DNA of 64,000 nt from an uncultured Anaerolineae bacterium (GCA_938028725.1 CALIMH010000012.1:62001-126000), one strand, 5' to 3'. Shown: positions 35,047 to 45,333, counted from the first letter of the stretch. The notes: generated by a model from the letters alone, not told the origin. Translations and numbers: made by a program.

Positions 35047-35916
35047 ATGGCCATCCTAACTCAAGAGAGAGGTGCACTCGCATTCAGGATGGACGCACAG
35101 CTAGATGCGTTCGCACGAGAAGTCAACCGGCCTGATGAAGAGATAGACCTTTTGCGGGCTGCCCTGGAGATGGGGCGCTTTGCCTACCCCGACCTGGATA
35201 CCGAGGCGCACATCCACCGATTGACGCGCTTGGCAGATGCTGCTAGCCGTTACCTGCTCGAATCCGACGACATATCCCCGCTGGCTTTGGCGCGCTTTTT
35301 GTTCGAGGTGGTTGGCTTCGCTGGTGATGCCGAGCATTACACCGACCCTCGCAACAGTTTCCTCAACGAAGTGTTGGTGCGGCGGTTGGGCATCCCCATC
35401 TCGCTGTCGGTGGTGTATTTGGAGGTGGCGCGGCGCAGCAATGTCGCGGCGGAGGGGGTGGGGCTGCCGGGCCACTTCATTGTGCGGGTGTATGACCCGA
35501 ACGGCCAAGTGATATACCTTGACCCCTTCCATCGTGGCGCGGTGCTCACTGAGGCAGATTGCCGCGCCCGCGTGCACGCCCTCACCGCTGGCAGGCTGCC
35601 ATTCCACCCCGCTTTCTTGCAGCCTGTGGGAAGGCGCTACATCCTAACCCGCATGCTCAACAACTTGAAGCACTTCTACCTCGCCCGCGGCGATGTAGCC
35701 AGCGCTGCTCAGATTGTCGAGCGCCTGTTGGTGCTCAGCCCTGATGACTTGGAAGTGATGCGCGATCTGGGCGTGTTGTACGCCCAGTTGGGCAAGGTGC
35801 GCGCAGCAATGAGCCTCTTGCAACGCTACGTGGAAGAGCGCCCCGCTGCGCCAGATGTGCCAGCGATCCAAGCGATGCTTAGGGAGTTGGTGCAGCGCGC
35901 TTCGCGCTGGAACTAG
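35047..35916 (+). CDS. SirB1-family protein: transglutaminase-like domain plus TPR
   Basis: This protein of up to 289 residues matches the SirB1/YchA family: a transglutaminase-like domain with DPRNSFLNEVLVRRLGIPISLSVVYLEVARR and GVGLPGHFIVRV, followed by tetratricopeptide-type helices (NLKHFYLARGDVASAAQIVERLL, VMRDLGVLYAQLGKVRAAMSLLQRYV). The family's biochemical role is not settled. Start choice is open between 35047 and the ATG at 35089 (MDAQLDAF); the second leaves room for a promoter and is where homologous sequence starts, so it may be the real one. Confidence 0.85.
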   Translation: MAILTQERGALAFRMDAQLDAFAREVNRPDEEIDLLRAALEMGRFAYPDLDTEAHIHRLTRLADAASRYLLESDDISPLALARFLFEVVGFAGDAEHYTDPRNSFLNEVLVRRLGIPISLSVVYLEVARRSNVAAEGVGLPGHFIVRVYDPNGQVIYLDPFHRGAVLTEADCRARVHALTAGRLPFHPAFLQPVGRRYILTRMLNNLKHFYLARGDVASAAQIVERLLVLSPDDLEVMRDLGVLYAQLGKVRAAMSLLQRYVEERPAAPDVPAIQAMLRELVQRASRWN

Positions 35917-36785
35917 CACTCCAGCTCATCCTCTCCCACGCGCCGCAGGCCTCTGGTGGCTATCCATAGCAGGACGGCTGTGCCTACTGCGCTCAGGCTG
36001 AGGTGGATAGACAAGGCAGACGGCCAAGGTTGTGGCGTTGACGCCACGAAGAGGTTGGTCCAATCGGTTGTGGCGCTGAGCTGAGCCGGCAGCGTGAACG
36101 CCACGGTCATCAGCGGGCTAAAGCCGGCTAGGGTGATCGTGAGCAGTGTTTCTAGCCCCGCGGGCAACATCGGGCGGATCAACGCGAGCGTGATGTTACA
36201 CGAGAGCGGCCACAGGAAAAGCAACGCCGCTCCCACGCCCAGCGCCGTGGCTGTGCCACTGACGCGGCTGTTTAAGCTGATCCAGGCCGCTAGGCTCAGC
36301 GCTGTGAAGAGCAGGATCGCGCTCAGCACGATGCTGCCGAGCGCGACCAGTGCAAGCACCGACGCGCTCCTGAGCAAGAACGCGAGGCTGAACAAGGGGA
36401 GGAGCGAGGCGGCCATGATGCCTATCCAGGTGCATATAGCCAGCCACCGCGCCAGCACGATTTGCGCCGGCGAGAAGGCTGCTAGCCTCAACCAGGCCAG
36501 GGTGGTGCGTGGCTTTGGGCCGGCGTTGGCTGCGCCGAGCGGGGCCGGCGCTAGGCTGCACAGTAGCACTTGGACCACGGCTAGCAGAAACAGGATCGCA
36601 TTCCCCACTTCGCTGTTGCCCACCAATGCGTTTGGATTGCTCCAGTAGCCAATCAAGTACAGCAGCAGCGCAAGTCCACTGGTCGTGCCGATGTAGAGCG
36701 AAACCAGCACGTGTAGGCCTGGTTGACGCACCAGCGCCCGCATCTCGCTGCTAAGCAGCACCCCAAAGCGGCTTGCCCCGCTCAT
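35913..36785 (-). CDS. ABC-2 type membrane protein, putative permease
   Basis: This is a protein of 290 residues with about six transmembrane helices: after a cytosolic start the helices are at about 26-48, 62-84, 108-135, 145-168, 180-205 and 262-280. Its arrangement and place after an ABC ATPase-like gene (3-base gap) fit an ABC-2 exporter permease, though similarity to a named family is weak. The 3' end overlaps the convergent SirB1-like gene by four bases. The cargo is unknown. Confidence 0.68.
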   Translation of the reverse strand: MSGASRFGVLLSSEMRALVRQPGLHVLVSLYIGTTSGLALLLYLIGYWSNPNALVGNSEVGNAILFLLAVVQVLLCSLAPAPLGAANAGPKPRTTLAWLRLAAFSPAQIVLARWLAICTWIGIMAASLLPLFSLAFLLRSASVLALVALGSIVLSAILLFTALSLAAWISLNSRVSGTATALGVGAALLFLWPLSCNITLALIRPMLPAGLETLLTITLAGFSPLMTVAFTLPAQLSATTDWTNLFVASTPQPWPSALSIHLSLSAVGTAVLLWIATRGLRRVGEDELEC

Positions 36786-36788
36786 CGC

Positions 36789-37715
36789 CTATCGCTCCTC
36801 GCCAAATTGAAGCAACTGCACGCTGCTGTGCATCAGCGCGCGCATGAGTTGGGTGGCTTGCAAGTGGTTGCCGTTAAAGTGCACGCGCATCTCTTTGACA
36901 GTGGCCACGCTGGGCGGGATCAAGTCTGAGTTAGGAGCAGGTAACAGCACGACGTCCACCACGCCGGCTTGGGCCATGGCGATGTTGCGCGCAAGCGAAG
37001 GCTCGCCGAGGAAGCGCACCAATAATCGGCGGTGAAAGGAGACGTGCGCCGGCGCTGCTGCGGAGGGGCCTAGCCATTCGACGCGCCCACTCGCCAACAC
37101 CAGCAAGTGTGTGCACACGTCTGCAATCTCTACTGCCCAAGGCCCGCTGAGCAGGATCGCTTTGCCCATGTCAACCAACGACTTGAGCAGCTCGCGCAAC
37201 TCGATGCTGGCGCGCGGGTCAAGCTGTGCGAAGGGATCCTCGAGCACCAGGATGGGCGGGTCATGGGCGAGGGCGCGGGCCATCTCCAAGCGCTGGCGCA
37301 TAGCGGGCGGCAACGCGCTCACTGCGCGTGCAGCGACGTGCCTGAGCTCCATCAGCTCCAGCAGGTTGTGCACAAGTTCGGTGCGCTCCGAAGACGGCAC
37401 GCCATGGCCGGCGGCGAAGAGGCAGAGATACTCGTGACAGGTGAGGTGGGGCACTGCAGGAGGATGCGCAGGGACGTAGCTCACCAGCCGCGTCACCGCA
37501 AGGCCATGCTGCGCCACTGAAAGCCCATTCACACGCACGTCGCCTTCGCGGGGCGTCAACTCGCCGATCAACAGGCGCGTCAGTATGTGGCCGCTGGCCG
37601 GTTGATCGCTCACCACACCGAGTGCCTCGCCGACCGCTACACTGAAGCTGACCTCGTGCAGCACAGCTTGGCCATTGCAAGTGTAGCTTAGCTTTTCCAC
37701 CTCCAGCACGCGCAT
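36789..37715 (-). CDS. ABC transporter ATPase-like protein with degenerate nucleotide-binding motifs
   Basis: The 308 residues follow the layout of an ABC-2 type ATPase: LEVEKLSYTCNGQAVLHEVSFSV at the start, a Q-loop region and helical domain, RQRLEMARALAHDPPILVLEDPFAQLDPRA in the middle, then a C-terminal extension. The motifs are broken: the Walker A region (33-46) reads GVVSDQPASGHILT with no GKS/T, the signature is ALPPAMRQR, the Walker B end is LVLEDP instead of LLLDEP, and the H-loop histidine is replaced (LLSGPWAVEI). The frame is intact, so it is maintained. It is cotranscribed with the ABC-2 permease; perhaps it works as a regulatory or structural partner. Confidence 0.85.
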   Translation of the reverse strand: MRVLEVEKLSYTCNGQAVLHEVSFSVAVGEALGVVSDQPASGHILTRLLIGELTPREGDVRVNGLSVAQHGLAVTRLVSYVPAHPPAVPHLTCHEYLCLFAAGHGVPSSERTELVHNLLELMELRHVAARAVSALPPAMRQRLEMARALAHDPPILVLEDPFAQLDPRASIELRELLKSLVDMGKAILLSGPWAVEIADVCTHLLVLASGRVEWLGPSAAAPAHVSFHRRLLVRFLGEPSLARNIAMAQAGVVDVVLLPAPNSDLIPPSVATVKEMRVHFNGNHLQATQLMRALMHSSVQLLQFGEER

Positions 37716-37781
37716 ACTTTACCAAAGGCGAGCCTCGCGCTGGGTCAGACTTTTGCCGGAGCGCTCATCTGCTCTGCGCGC

Positions 37782-37787
37782 TACAAT
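37782..37787 (+). promoter_or_regulatory. -10 element of sucC-hisG-hisF (TACAAT)
   Basis: TACAAT lies 32 bases before the sucC ATG, which has a GAAGGAG Shine-Dalgarno. It is in the 104-base divergent spacer with the ABC ATPase gene. Confidence 0.4.
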
Positions 37788-37819
37788 CGCACTTGGCCCA
37801 GTGAACGAAGGAGCGATGC

Positions 37820-38971
37820 ATGAAGCTGCACGAATACCAATCTAAGCAGATTTTCGCGCGGTTTGGCGTGCCGGTGCCGCGCGGCATATTGGCTGAGAAC
37901 GCGACGGAGGCACGGAATGCCGCGCGAGAGCTTGGCCTGCCGGTGGTGATCAAAGCTCAGGTGCTGGTGGGAGGGCGCGGCAAGGCCGGCGGCGTGAAAG
38001 TGGCTCACACAATGGAGGAGGTGGAGGTGCTGGCCGAACGCATCCTCAGCCTCACCATCAAAGGGCTGCCTGTGCGGCGTGTGTTGATTGACCGGGCGGC
38101 GGACATTCGTGGCGAGCTGTATCTGGGCGTCACCATTGACCGTGCGCGGCGTCGCGCCGTCCTGATGGCCAGCAGCGCCGGCGGTGTGGACATCGAAGAG
38201 GTGGCAGCCACCACGCCCGAGCGGATCGTCAAGGTGCCGGTTGATCCCTTCATTGGTCTGCCGGATTACCTCGCTCGTGATGTGGCAGTGAGCATCGGTT
38301 TGGCGCGCGAGCACTGGCCCAAGTTCATCCACGTCGCGCGCGGCTTGGTGAAAGCGTTTGTGGACAACGACGCCTCGCTTGCTGAGATCAACCCGCTGGC
38401 GCTGGTCGCAACAGATGGCGGCATCGGCCTGATGGCGCTGGACGGCAAAATGGTGATTGACGACAACGCCCTCTTCCGACACCCCGACCTGGCTGTGATG
38501 CGTGATCCCGATGAGGAGAGCGAGGCCGAGCGCAAGGCGCGCAACGCTGATTTGAACTTTGTCTCGCTTGATGGCAACATCGGCTGCCTGGTCAACGGCG
38601 CTGGCCTGGCCATGGCCACGCTGGACATCATCCAGCACTTTGGCGGCAAGCCGGCCAATTTCCTCGACGTGGCCGGCGGCGCACGCGCTGACAAGGTGGC
38701 CACCGCGCTGCGCATTGTGCTCGCCGACCCGAAGGTGAAGGTGGTGATGTTCAACATCTTCGGTGGCATCACCCGCTGCGACGAGGTGGCGCGCGGCATC
38801 GTCCAAGCCATCGAGGAGGTGCGGCCCACTGTGCCGATGGTGGCGCGCATCACCGGCACGAACAAGGCCGAGGGTGACCGCATCCTGGCCAGCGCCAACT
38901 TGATCACGGCCGAAAGCGCCGCAGAGGCTGCCCAAAAAGCAGTGGCGCTGGCCAACGCTGCCGCAGCATGA
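37820..38971 (+). CDS. sucC: Succinyl-CoA ligase [ADP-forming] beta subunit
   Basis: SucC is the nucleotide-binding subunit of succinyl-CoA synthetase in the TCA cycle. The ATP-grasp N-terminus [21 protein letters not shown], the [13 protein letters not shown] loop, the metal site LAEINPLAL and the C-terminal [14 protein letters not shown] and [13 protein letters not shown] are all present in 383 residues. The partner gene sucD does not follow; the stop overlaps the hisG start (ATGA). A family alternative is malate-CoA ligase MtkA, but no mtkB is beside it. Confidence 0.93.
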   Translation: MKLHEYQSKQIFARFGVPVPRGILAENATEARNAARELGLPVVIKAQVLVGGRGKAGGVKVAHTMEEVEVLAERILSLTIKGLPVRRVLIDRAADIRGELYLGVTIDRARRRAVLMASSAGGVDIEEVAATTPERIVKVPVDPFIGLPDYLARDVAVSIGLAREHWPKFIHVARGLVKAFVDNDASLAEINPLALVATDGGIGLMALDGKMVIDDNALFRHPDLAVMRDPDEESEAERKARNADLNFVSLDGNIGCLVNGAGLAMATLDIIQHFGGKPANFLDVAGGARADKVATALRIVLADPKVKVVMFNIFGGITRCDEVARGIVQAIEEVRPTVPMVARITGTNKAEGDRILASANLITAESAAEAAQKAVALANAAAA

Positions 38972-39988
38972 CGCGCACCGATGTTCGTCTGGCGCTGCCC
39001 TCAAAGGGACGCCTACAGCAACCCACGCTCGATTTTCTGGCGCGCTGCGGCTTTGAAGTGCGCCAATCGGTCACACGCAGCTACATGGGCAGCATCCCTG
39101 CTTTGCCGGAAGTGACGGTGCTGTTTCAGCGGCCGCGCGACATCGCCACCAGCGTGGCGGGAGGTGGCGTAGATTTCGGCATCACGGGCTACGACGTGGT
39201 GGCCGAGGCGAACGGTGGCGAGGCCACGTATGTGTTGCACGACGCGCTGGGGTTTGGCAAGTGCCGCGTGGTGATCGCAGTGCCAGAAGCGTGGGAGGAC
39301 GTGCACACCATGCAGGACTTGGCACGCCGGGCAGCTATGATGCCACACCCCCTGCGCGTGGTCACCAAATACCCGCGGCTGACGCAGCACTTCCTGGCCA
39401 AGGCGGGCGTGTCGCCATTCGTGTTGGTGGATGCTGAAGGCTCGCTGGAAGTGGTGCCGGAGATCGGCTACGCCGACATCATCGTGGACATTGTGGAGAC
39501 GGGTGCCACGCTGCAACAAAACCGCTTGCGCATGTTGAGCGATGGCGTGATCTTGCACACGCAGGCCTGCCTGATCGCTAACCGCGAGGCGCTGCGTCGC
39601 CCCAAAGTGTTGCGCAGCGCTATTGAGCTGCTGGAATACATCGAGGCGCATCGGCGCGCGGAGGGCTATTTCATGGTTTGGGCCAACGTGCGGGGCGACT
39701 CGCTGGAGCAAGTGGGGCGCATCATCACCACGCAGACCACGCTCGGCGGCCTGCAAGGCCCTACCATCGCGCCGATCTATCCCAACGCCCACAGCGCCCA
39801 AACTAACCCCCACAGCGGCTGGTTCGCGGTCAACGTCGTGGTGGGGCGGGCGGAACTTACCGAAGCCATTGAGCAACTGCGCGCCATCGGCGGCAGCGGC
39901 GTGGTGGTCACGCCGACAACCTACATTTTTGAGGAGCAGCCCAGCCGCGTGACAGCGTTGCGAGAGCTTGCCAAAACTTGGGCGCGCC

Positions 39989-39999
<11 letters not shown>
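38968..39999 (+). CDS. hisG: ATP phosphoribosyltransferase, long form
   Basis: HisG does the first step of histidine synthesis. The 343 residues include the catalytic core ([50 protein letters not shown] with the PRPP loop) and a C-terminal ACT-like HisG_C domain (about 250-330), so this is the self-contained, histidine-regulated form that does not need HisZ. It is translationally coupled to sucC and overlaps hisF by 11 bases. Confidence 0.94.
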
Positions 40000-40741
<742 letters not shown>

Positions 40742-40780
40742 GAAGCCGCTGAAAGCTCTTGCTTGTCTCGGAATGTGCCC

Positions 40781-41800
40781 TTATGGCTCGAGGATCACCT
40801 TCACGGCTTCGCGGCGCCGGATCAGCTCTAGCGCGTGGCCGATCTCGCGCAGCGGCAGGCGATGGGTGATCACTGGCTGCGTGCGCACTAGCCCGCGCGC
40901 GAGAAGGTCCAAACTGGCCTCGAAGTCGGTCCAGTTGTAGCAAAAGCTGCCCTCCACGCGCAGCTCACGGCGGATGATCAAGGCGGGGTCGAAGCTGGCG
41001 GGATGGTGAAAGATGCCCAGCAGCAGCACACGGGCGCCGATCGCGGCCACGCGCAACACGTCGTTGAAAACAGCCGGCTTGCCAGTGGCCTCGATCACTA
41101 GGGAGGGCAACGCCCCATCGTTGTGAGACTGGATCGCCGCCGGCAGGTCGCCGCATGCATTGAGCGCGATCACGGCGTCGGCGCCGAGCGCACGCGCGAT
41201 CTCCCCGCGCAAGCCAGCGCGCGGCGTGATCGCGATCACGCGCCGAACGCCGTGCGCGCGCACCGCCTGCAAGGCATACAACCCAATTGGCCCCAACCCG
41301 AAGATCGCCACACTATCCTCCGGCAGTGGGTTGAGCCGTCGGATGCCACGGTACGCTGAGGCGAGCGGATCCACCGACGCGCCATCGGCAAACGTCAGGT
41401 GGTCGGGTAGGCGATGCAGGGTGCTGACCGGCGCTAGCACGTGTTCAGCGAACGCGCCGTTGATGTGAATGCCGATCTCGGTGATCTGCGGGCAGCGGCT
41501 CTCCTCGCCGGCGCGACAGGCCAGGCAGGTGCCGCAACCGATCACTAACCCCACTGCTACGCGATCGCCTGGCTGCCAGCCGTGCACGTCGTCGGCGACG
41601 GCCTCAATCTCGCCGGCGAACTCGTGGCCGGGGATGAGTGGATAGGGCACACGGCGCACGCCCTCAAAGATGGGGATGTCAGTGCCGCAAATGCCGACCG
41701 CCCGCACGCGCACCCGCACGTGCCCCGGCTTCAGCTCTGGCATTGGCACCTCGCGCAGCGCAAACCCCGGCGCCGGCGACTCTTTGAGGACGGCGAGCAT
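40781..41800 (-). CDS. Zinc-dependent medium-chain dehydrogenase (sorbitol/threonine DH type)
   Basis: This MDR-family dehydrogenase has 339 residues. Catalytic zinc ligands are Cys38 (GICGTD) and the PGHEF histidine and glutamate. The structural zinc site is complete: Cys89, Cys92, Cys95 and Cys103. The Rossmann motif is IFGLGPIGLYALQAV. Polyol, sugar and threonine dehydrogenases look alike, so the substrate is unknown. It lies at the 3' end of the catabolic unit, 10 bases after the aminotransferase. Confidence 0.88.
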   Translation of the reverse strand: MLAVLKESPAPGFALREVPMPELKPGHVRVRVRAVGICGTDIPIFEGVRRVPYPLIPGHEFAGEIEAVADDVHGWQPGDRVAVGLVIGCGTCLACRAGEESRCPQITEIGIHINGAFAEHVLAPVSTLHRLPDHLTFADGASVDPLASAYRGIRRLNPLPEDSVAIFGLGPIGLYALQAVRAHGVRRVIAITPRAGLRGEIARALGADAVIALNACGDLPAAIQSHNDGALPSLVIEATGKPAVFNDVLRVAAIGARVLLLGIFHHPASFDPALIIRRELRVEGSFCYNWTDFEASLDLLARGLVRTQPVITHRLPLREIGHALELIRRREAVKVILEP

Positions 41801-41810
41801 GGGGCGCGGG

Positions 41811-43160
41811 TTATATCACCGACTGCAACGCCTGCAACGTGAGCGACGCTGCCTCGTCGGCTTGCTCGCGCGTGAGGATCAGGGCTGGCGCTAGCCGCAA
41901 TGCGCTTGGGCCGCATTTGGTCATGATCACCCCATGCTGCCCGAGCGCCTTGATCACCTGCTTGAGGCGTTCGGTGGGCAAAGGCTGGCCGTCTGCGGTC
42001 ACAAGGTCCACCGCAATCATCAGCCCTCTGCCACGCACGCTGCCGATGATGGGCAGCTCGGCGCGCGCTTCCTGGAAGCGCTGCATCAGGTGAGTGCCCA
42101 CCTCGACTGCGTTGCGCACCAAGTTCTCCTCGCGCATGATCGCGATGGATTCCAACCCGGCGCGGCAGGCGATGGGGTTGCCGCCGAAGGTGCTGCCATG
42201 CGCGGCCGGCCACCAGCGGTTCATCACGTCTGCGCGGGCCACGATCGCGCCCAGCGGCAAGCCACCACCGATCGCCTTGCCCAGCGCGATGATGTCGGGG
42301 ACAACGCCGCTGTGCTCCACGGCGAACCATTTGCCGGTGCGGCCGAGACCGGTCTGTACCTCGTCCACGATGAGGAGCGCGCCGGTGCGGTCGCAGATTT
42401 CACGCAACGTCGGCAGGAAGTCGTCTGGCGGGATGATATAACCGCCCTCGCCCGCAATCGGCTCGACGATGATCGCGGCGAGGTCGCTGGGATGCACCAG
42501 CTTATCCAGCACGGTTTGGATAAATGTGCGCCACTGTCCGCAGCAGGTTTGCGGGGTGCGTGGGCCGTGGCCAAATGCGCAGCGTTCGCAGTTGGGATAT
42601 GGCACGTGCTCTACACCGTTCAGCAGCGCACCCAGCGCGCGACGGTAGCCGCTGTTGCTGCCGGTGGCGGCGAGCGCTCCCATCGGACGCCCATGGAAGC
42701 TGTCCATGAAAGCCAGCACCATGCTGCGGCCGGTAGCGGCGCGCGCCAGTTTCAAGGCGGATTCCACTGCCTCGCTGCCGCTGTTCAGCAGCATCACTTT
42801 GCCCTCGTTCAGGGGCGCCGGCATCAGTGCGCGCAGCGTCTCGGCCATCTCGACGTAAGGCGCCATGTAGCCGACATGGGCAGCAGCGTGGATCAGCGTT
42901 TGGGCTTGTTCGGCTATCGCCCGCACCACGCGCGGGTGGCAATGGCCCACGTTCATCGTCGCGATGCCGGCTGCCATGTCGTAGTAGCGGCGTCCCTCAA
43001 AGTCATACAGAAACACGCCCTCACCGCGCGCAAACGCGATGTCGGTGTAGCGATAAATGGCGGAGCTGACCACTTCGTGGTCGCGGGCGATTAGGCCTTC
43101 AGAGCTCCACTGTCGAGCGCCATTCCACGTCTCTTGTGCTTGGATAGCTGCCAAAGTCAT
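41811..43160 (-). CDS. Class III (PLP) aminotransferase
   Basis: This is a pyridoxal-phosphate transaminase of 449 residues in the GABA/acetylornithine/alanine-glyoxylate group. Typical segments are MAAGIATMNVGHCHPRVV, LLNSGSEAVESALKLARAATG, DSFHGRPMGALAATG, VDEVQTGLGRTG and the Schiff-base lysine in IALGKAIGGGLPLG. The insert GVEHVPYPNCERCAFGH...TCCGQW carries five cysteines in a short span, found in some omega-amino acid transaminases. The substrate could be an amino sugar or omega-amino acid in this catabolic locus. It ends 101 bases after the GpsA-like gene begins a gap, which holds no clear signal. Confidence 0.88.
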   Translation of the reverse strand: MTLAAIQAQETWNGARQWSSEGLIARDHEVVSSAIYRYTDIAFARGEGVFLYDFEGRRYYDMAAGIATMNVGHCHPRVVRAIAEQAQTLIHAAAHVGYMAPYVEMAETLRALMPAPLNEGKVMLLNSGSEAVESALKLARAATGRSMVLAFMDSFHGRPMGALAATGSNSGYRRALGALLNGVEHVPYPNCERCAFGHGPRTPQTCCGQWRTFIQTVLDKLVHPSDLAAIIVEPIAGEGGYIIPPDDFLPTLREICDRTGALLIVDEVQTGLGRTGKWFAVEHSGVVPDIIALGKAIGGGLPLGAIVARADVMNRWWPAAHGSTFGGNPIACRAGLESIAIMREENLVRNAVEVGTHLMQRFQEARAELPIIGSVRGRGLMIAVDLVTADGQPLPTERLKQVIKALGQHGVIMTKCGPSALRLAPALILTREQADEAASLTLQALQSVI

Positions 43161-43261
43161 GGGTTGGGCCTCATGAGAGAAAGGAGCGTAGGGTTTGGTT
43201 TCATTCGGCTAAACGATGCTACCACAGCGCTGTGAGCAGGGTTTCGGCTTGCCTGTGTCGG

Positions 43262-44308
43262 TCAGGCTGCGAAGAATGCGTCCCAGGGTATGTTGGCTGG
43301 CGCACTGTTGCACACCACGTCTAGGATTGCCAGCATCAGTGGCAGACAGCGGGCGTCGAGCGTGCCGGTGCGGACGAGGGCGCGCACGGTATCGCCGATA
43401 GCCTCGGCCAACATGGCGCCTTCCACTGACTCGTTCGGCATGTGCTCGGCTCTGGCTTGGGAGTAGGGGATGCCCAAGCCAAGCAAGCGCCCCATGCGGC
43501 TATTGCGACCGCCTTGGCATGTCACGTAGAGGTCGCCGGCGCCTGGCAGCGCATGAACGGATCGCACATCGCCGCCCATCCATTGCACCAGGTATGCCAT
43601 CTCATACAAGCCTTGGGCGAAGATGGCCGCTGCCGGGTTGTGCATGTGGGCGCCGTTGTCGGCCAAGCCGTCGCGCTCTAGCCAACCGAGCGCCAGGCCA
43701 ACCGCCAAGGCGTATAAGTTCTTCAGCGCTACGCACACCTCGAGGCCGACTAAGTCGGTGGTTGTCCAAACATGGTAGTAAGGTGTGCGCAAAGCTGCGG
43801 CCAGCGCGCGCAGTTGGGAGGGATTGTTTCCCCCCAACATCACGCAACTGTGACGACGAACGGCCAGCTCGCCGGCGATGCAAGGCCCGCCCACTGCCAT
43901 CACCGTGACATCGCGCAGGCGCGGCGGCAGCCGCTCGCGGAAGAACGCCGGCAGGATGTGAAGCGCGTGGCCGTCGCCGTGGAGGCCCTTCGTGAGCATC
44001 ACCACCGGCACATCAGGTGATAGCACATCAGCCAACACATCTGCCGCCCAGGCGACGCCATGCGAATTCACACCGAGCACCACGAGGTCAGCGTTTTGCA
44101 TCGCCTCGTGCAGGCCAGCGATGGGGAAGGGCTGTACGGCGTCGTGGATGCGCGTCTTTAGGCGAGGGTGCACCCGGCTTTCGTGCAGCTCCTCGATAAT
44201 GTCGCCGTCGAGGTGAGTGCCAACAAGGCAAACCGTGTGGCCAGCGTCAGCAGCCGGCGTGGTGAACGCCGTGCCCATCGCGCCAGCACCCAAAACCACC
44301 ACCTTCAT
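43262..44308 (-). CDS. GpsA-like NAD(P)-dependent glycerol-3-phosphate dehydrogenase family protein
   Basis: This protein of 348 residues belongs to the GpsA family: dinucleotide motif VVLGAGAMGTAF, catalytic lysine region ALKNLYALAVGLALG, and the C-terminal LPGAGDLYVTCQGGRNSRMG. The usual GpsA segments have been altered (NSHGVAWAADVL, VGGPCIAGELA). Because it lies in a sugar/polyol catabolic operon between a kinase/dehydrogenase pair and an aminotransferase, it may oxidise a phosphorylated polyol made by the FGGY kinase, rather than make membrane-lipid glycerol-3-phosphate. Confidence 0.85.
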   Translation of the reverse strand: MKVVVLGAGAMGTAFTTPAADAGHTVCLVGTHLDGDIIEELHESRVHPRLKTRIHDAVQPFPIAGLHEAMQNADLVVLGVNSHGVAWAADVLADVLSPDVPVVMLTKGLHGDGHALHILPAFFRERLPPRLRDVTVMAVGGPCIAGELAVRRHSCVMLGGNNPSQLRALAAALRTPYYHVWTTTDLVGLEVCVALKNLYALAVGLALGWLERDGLADNGAHMHNPAAAIFAQGLYEMAYLVQWMGGDVRSVHALPGAGDLYVTCQGGRNSRMGRLLGLGIPYSQARAEHMPNESVEGAMLAEAIGDTVRALVRTGTLDARCLPLMLAILDVVCNSAPANIPWDAFFAA

Positions 44309-44316
44309 GGCAAGCT

Positions 44317-45333
44317 TCAGTTGGGCGTGATGACCACCTTGGATGCGCGCCCTTGGTGCACCAGCTCAAAACCTTGTGTAGCCTCGGAGAGCGGGAAAAT
44401 GTGGCTCACCAGCTGCTCGAACGGATAATCATGCGTTGCGATGAACTCCATGGCGTGGCGCAGTCCTGCCGGCGTGGCCGAGTAGCTGGTTAGGATGTTG
44501 ATCTCGCGCAGGAAGGTGGGCCAAAAGTCCAGTGTGAGCTGCGTGCCTGGCTTGCCGCCGAAGAGCATCAGCGTGCCGCCATCGCGCACCGCGCGCAGGG
44601 CCATCTCGAACGTAGTCTGGTTGAGCGCGGTGAGGATCACCAAGTCAACGCCGCGCCCTTCGGTGTGCGCACGACACAGCGCCGGCACATCGTCCGAGGC
44701 TAGCGCGCTGGCCAAAGCACCCCACCGCTGCGCTAGCTCCAGCCGCTCCGCCCGTATGTCGCAGGTGATCACATGAACGCCAGCCTCGTGCAGCAGCGGC
44801 AAGAAGAGAAAGCCGATCGCGCCAATGCCGACGACCAAGCACGTGTCCCCGGCCGAGAGTGGGGCACGATCGAGTGCGCGCAAGCAACACGCCAGCGGCT
44901 CCATGAACACAGCGCGCAGGTCGGGCACGTGATCGGGGATGCTGATCACAGTGTGCTGCACGTGGAGAGGCGAGAGGCGGATGAACTCGCTAAAACCGCC
45001 CGGCTCGATGTTGGTGCGTTTGAACTGCGGGTCCATTGTCTCGCTGCCGTGGAGCGAGTAGTGCGAAGTTGGGTCAGGCACATGGTGCGCGAAAGCGATG
45101 CGCTGGCCGACTCGGAAGTGAGTGACGCCCTCTCCCACCTCCGCTACTACGCCGACGCACTCGTGTCCTAGCTTTTGAGGCTTGGCGTAGCCGGGGTGGT
45201 AAATCTTTAGCGCGTCTGTGCCACACACGCCACAGGCAGTGAGTCGCGCGATGATCTCGCCAGCGGCCGCGTGTGGCGGCTCGCTCTCGCAATACGTGAC
45301 GGTTGCGTCGGCGGTGCACAGCAAGTACTTCAT
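44317..45333 (-). CDS. Medium-chain dehydrogenase lacking the structural zinc site
   Basis: This MDR-family dehydrogenase has 338 residues. Catalytic zinc residues are kept (Cys37 in GVCGTD, His57 and Glu58 in GHEC), and the Rossmann segment is VVGIGAIGFLFLPLL. The structural zinc lobe keeps the family sequence HHVP...ETM...TNIEPGGF, but the four cysteines at spacing 3, 3 and 8 are Asp87, Ser90, Ser93 and Asp101. It is probably a polyol or sugar dehydrogenase of the catabolic locus, between the FGGY kinase and GpsA-like genes (8-base gap to the latter). Confidence 0.87.
   Translation of the reverse strand: MKYLLCTADATVTYCESEPPHAAAGEIIARLTACGVCGTDALKIYHPGYAKPQKLGHECVGVVAEVGEGVTHFRVGQRIAFAHHVPDPTSHYSLHGSETMDPQFKRTNIEPGGFSEFIRLSPLHVQHTVISIPDHVPDLRAVFMEPLACCLRALDRAPLSAGDTCLVVGIGAIGFLFLPLLHEAGVHVITCDIRAERLELAQRWGALASALASDDVPALCRAHTEGRGVDLVILTALNQTTFEMALRAVRDGGTLMLFGGKPGTQLTLDFWPTFLREINILTSYSATPAGLRHAMEFIATHDYPFEQLVSHIFPLSEATQGFELVHQGRASKVVITPN

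Noticed and set aside
37820-38971. Malate-CoA ligase MtkA instead of SucC
   Set aside because: No mtkB-like gene follows and the sequence reads as an ordinary SucC; kept only as a remote alternative.
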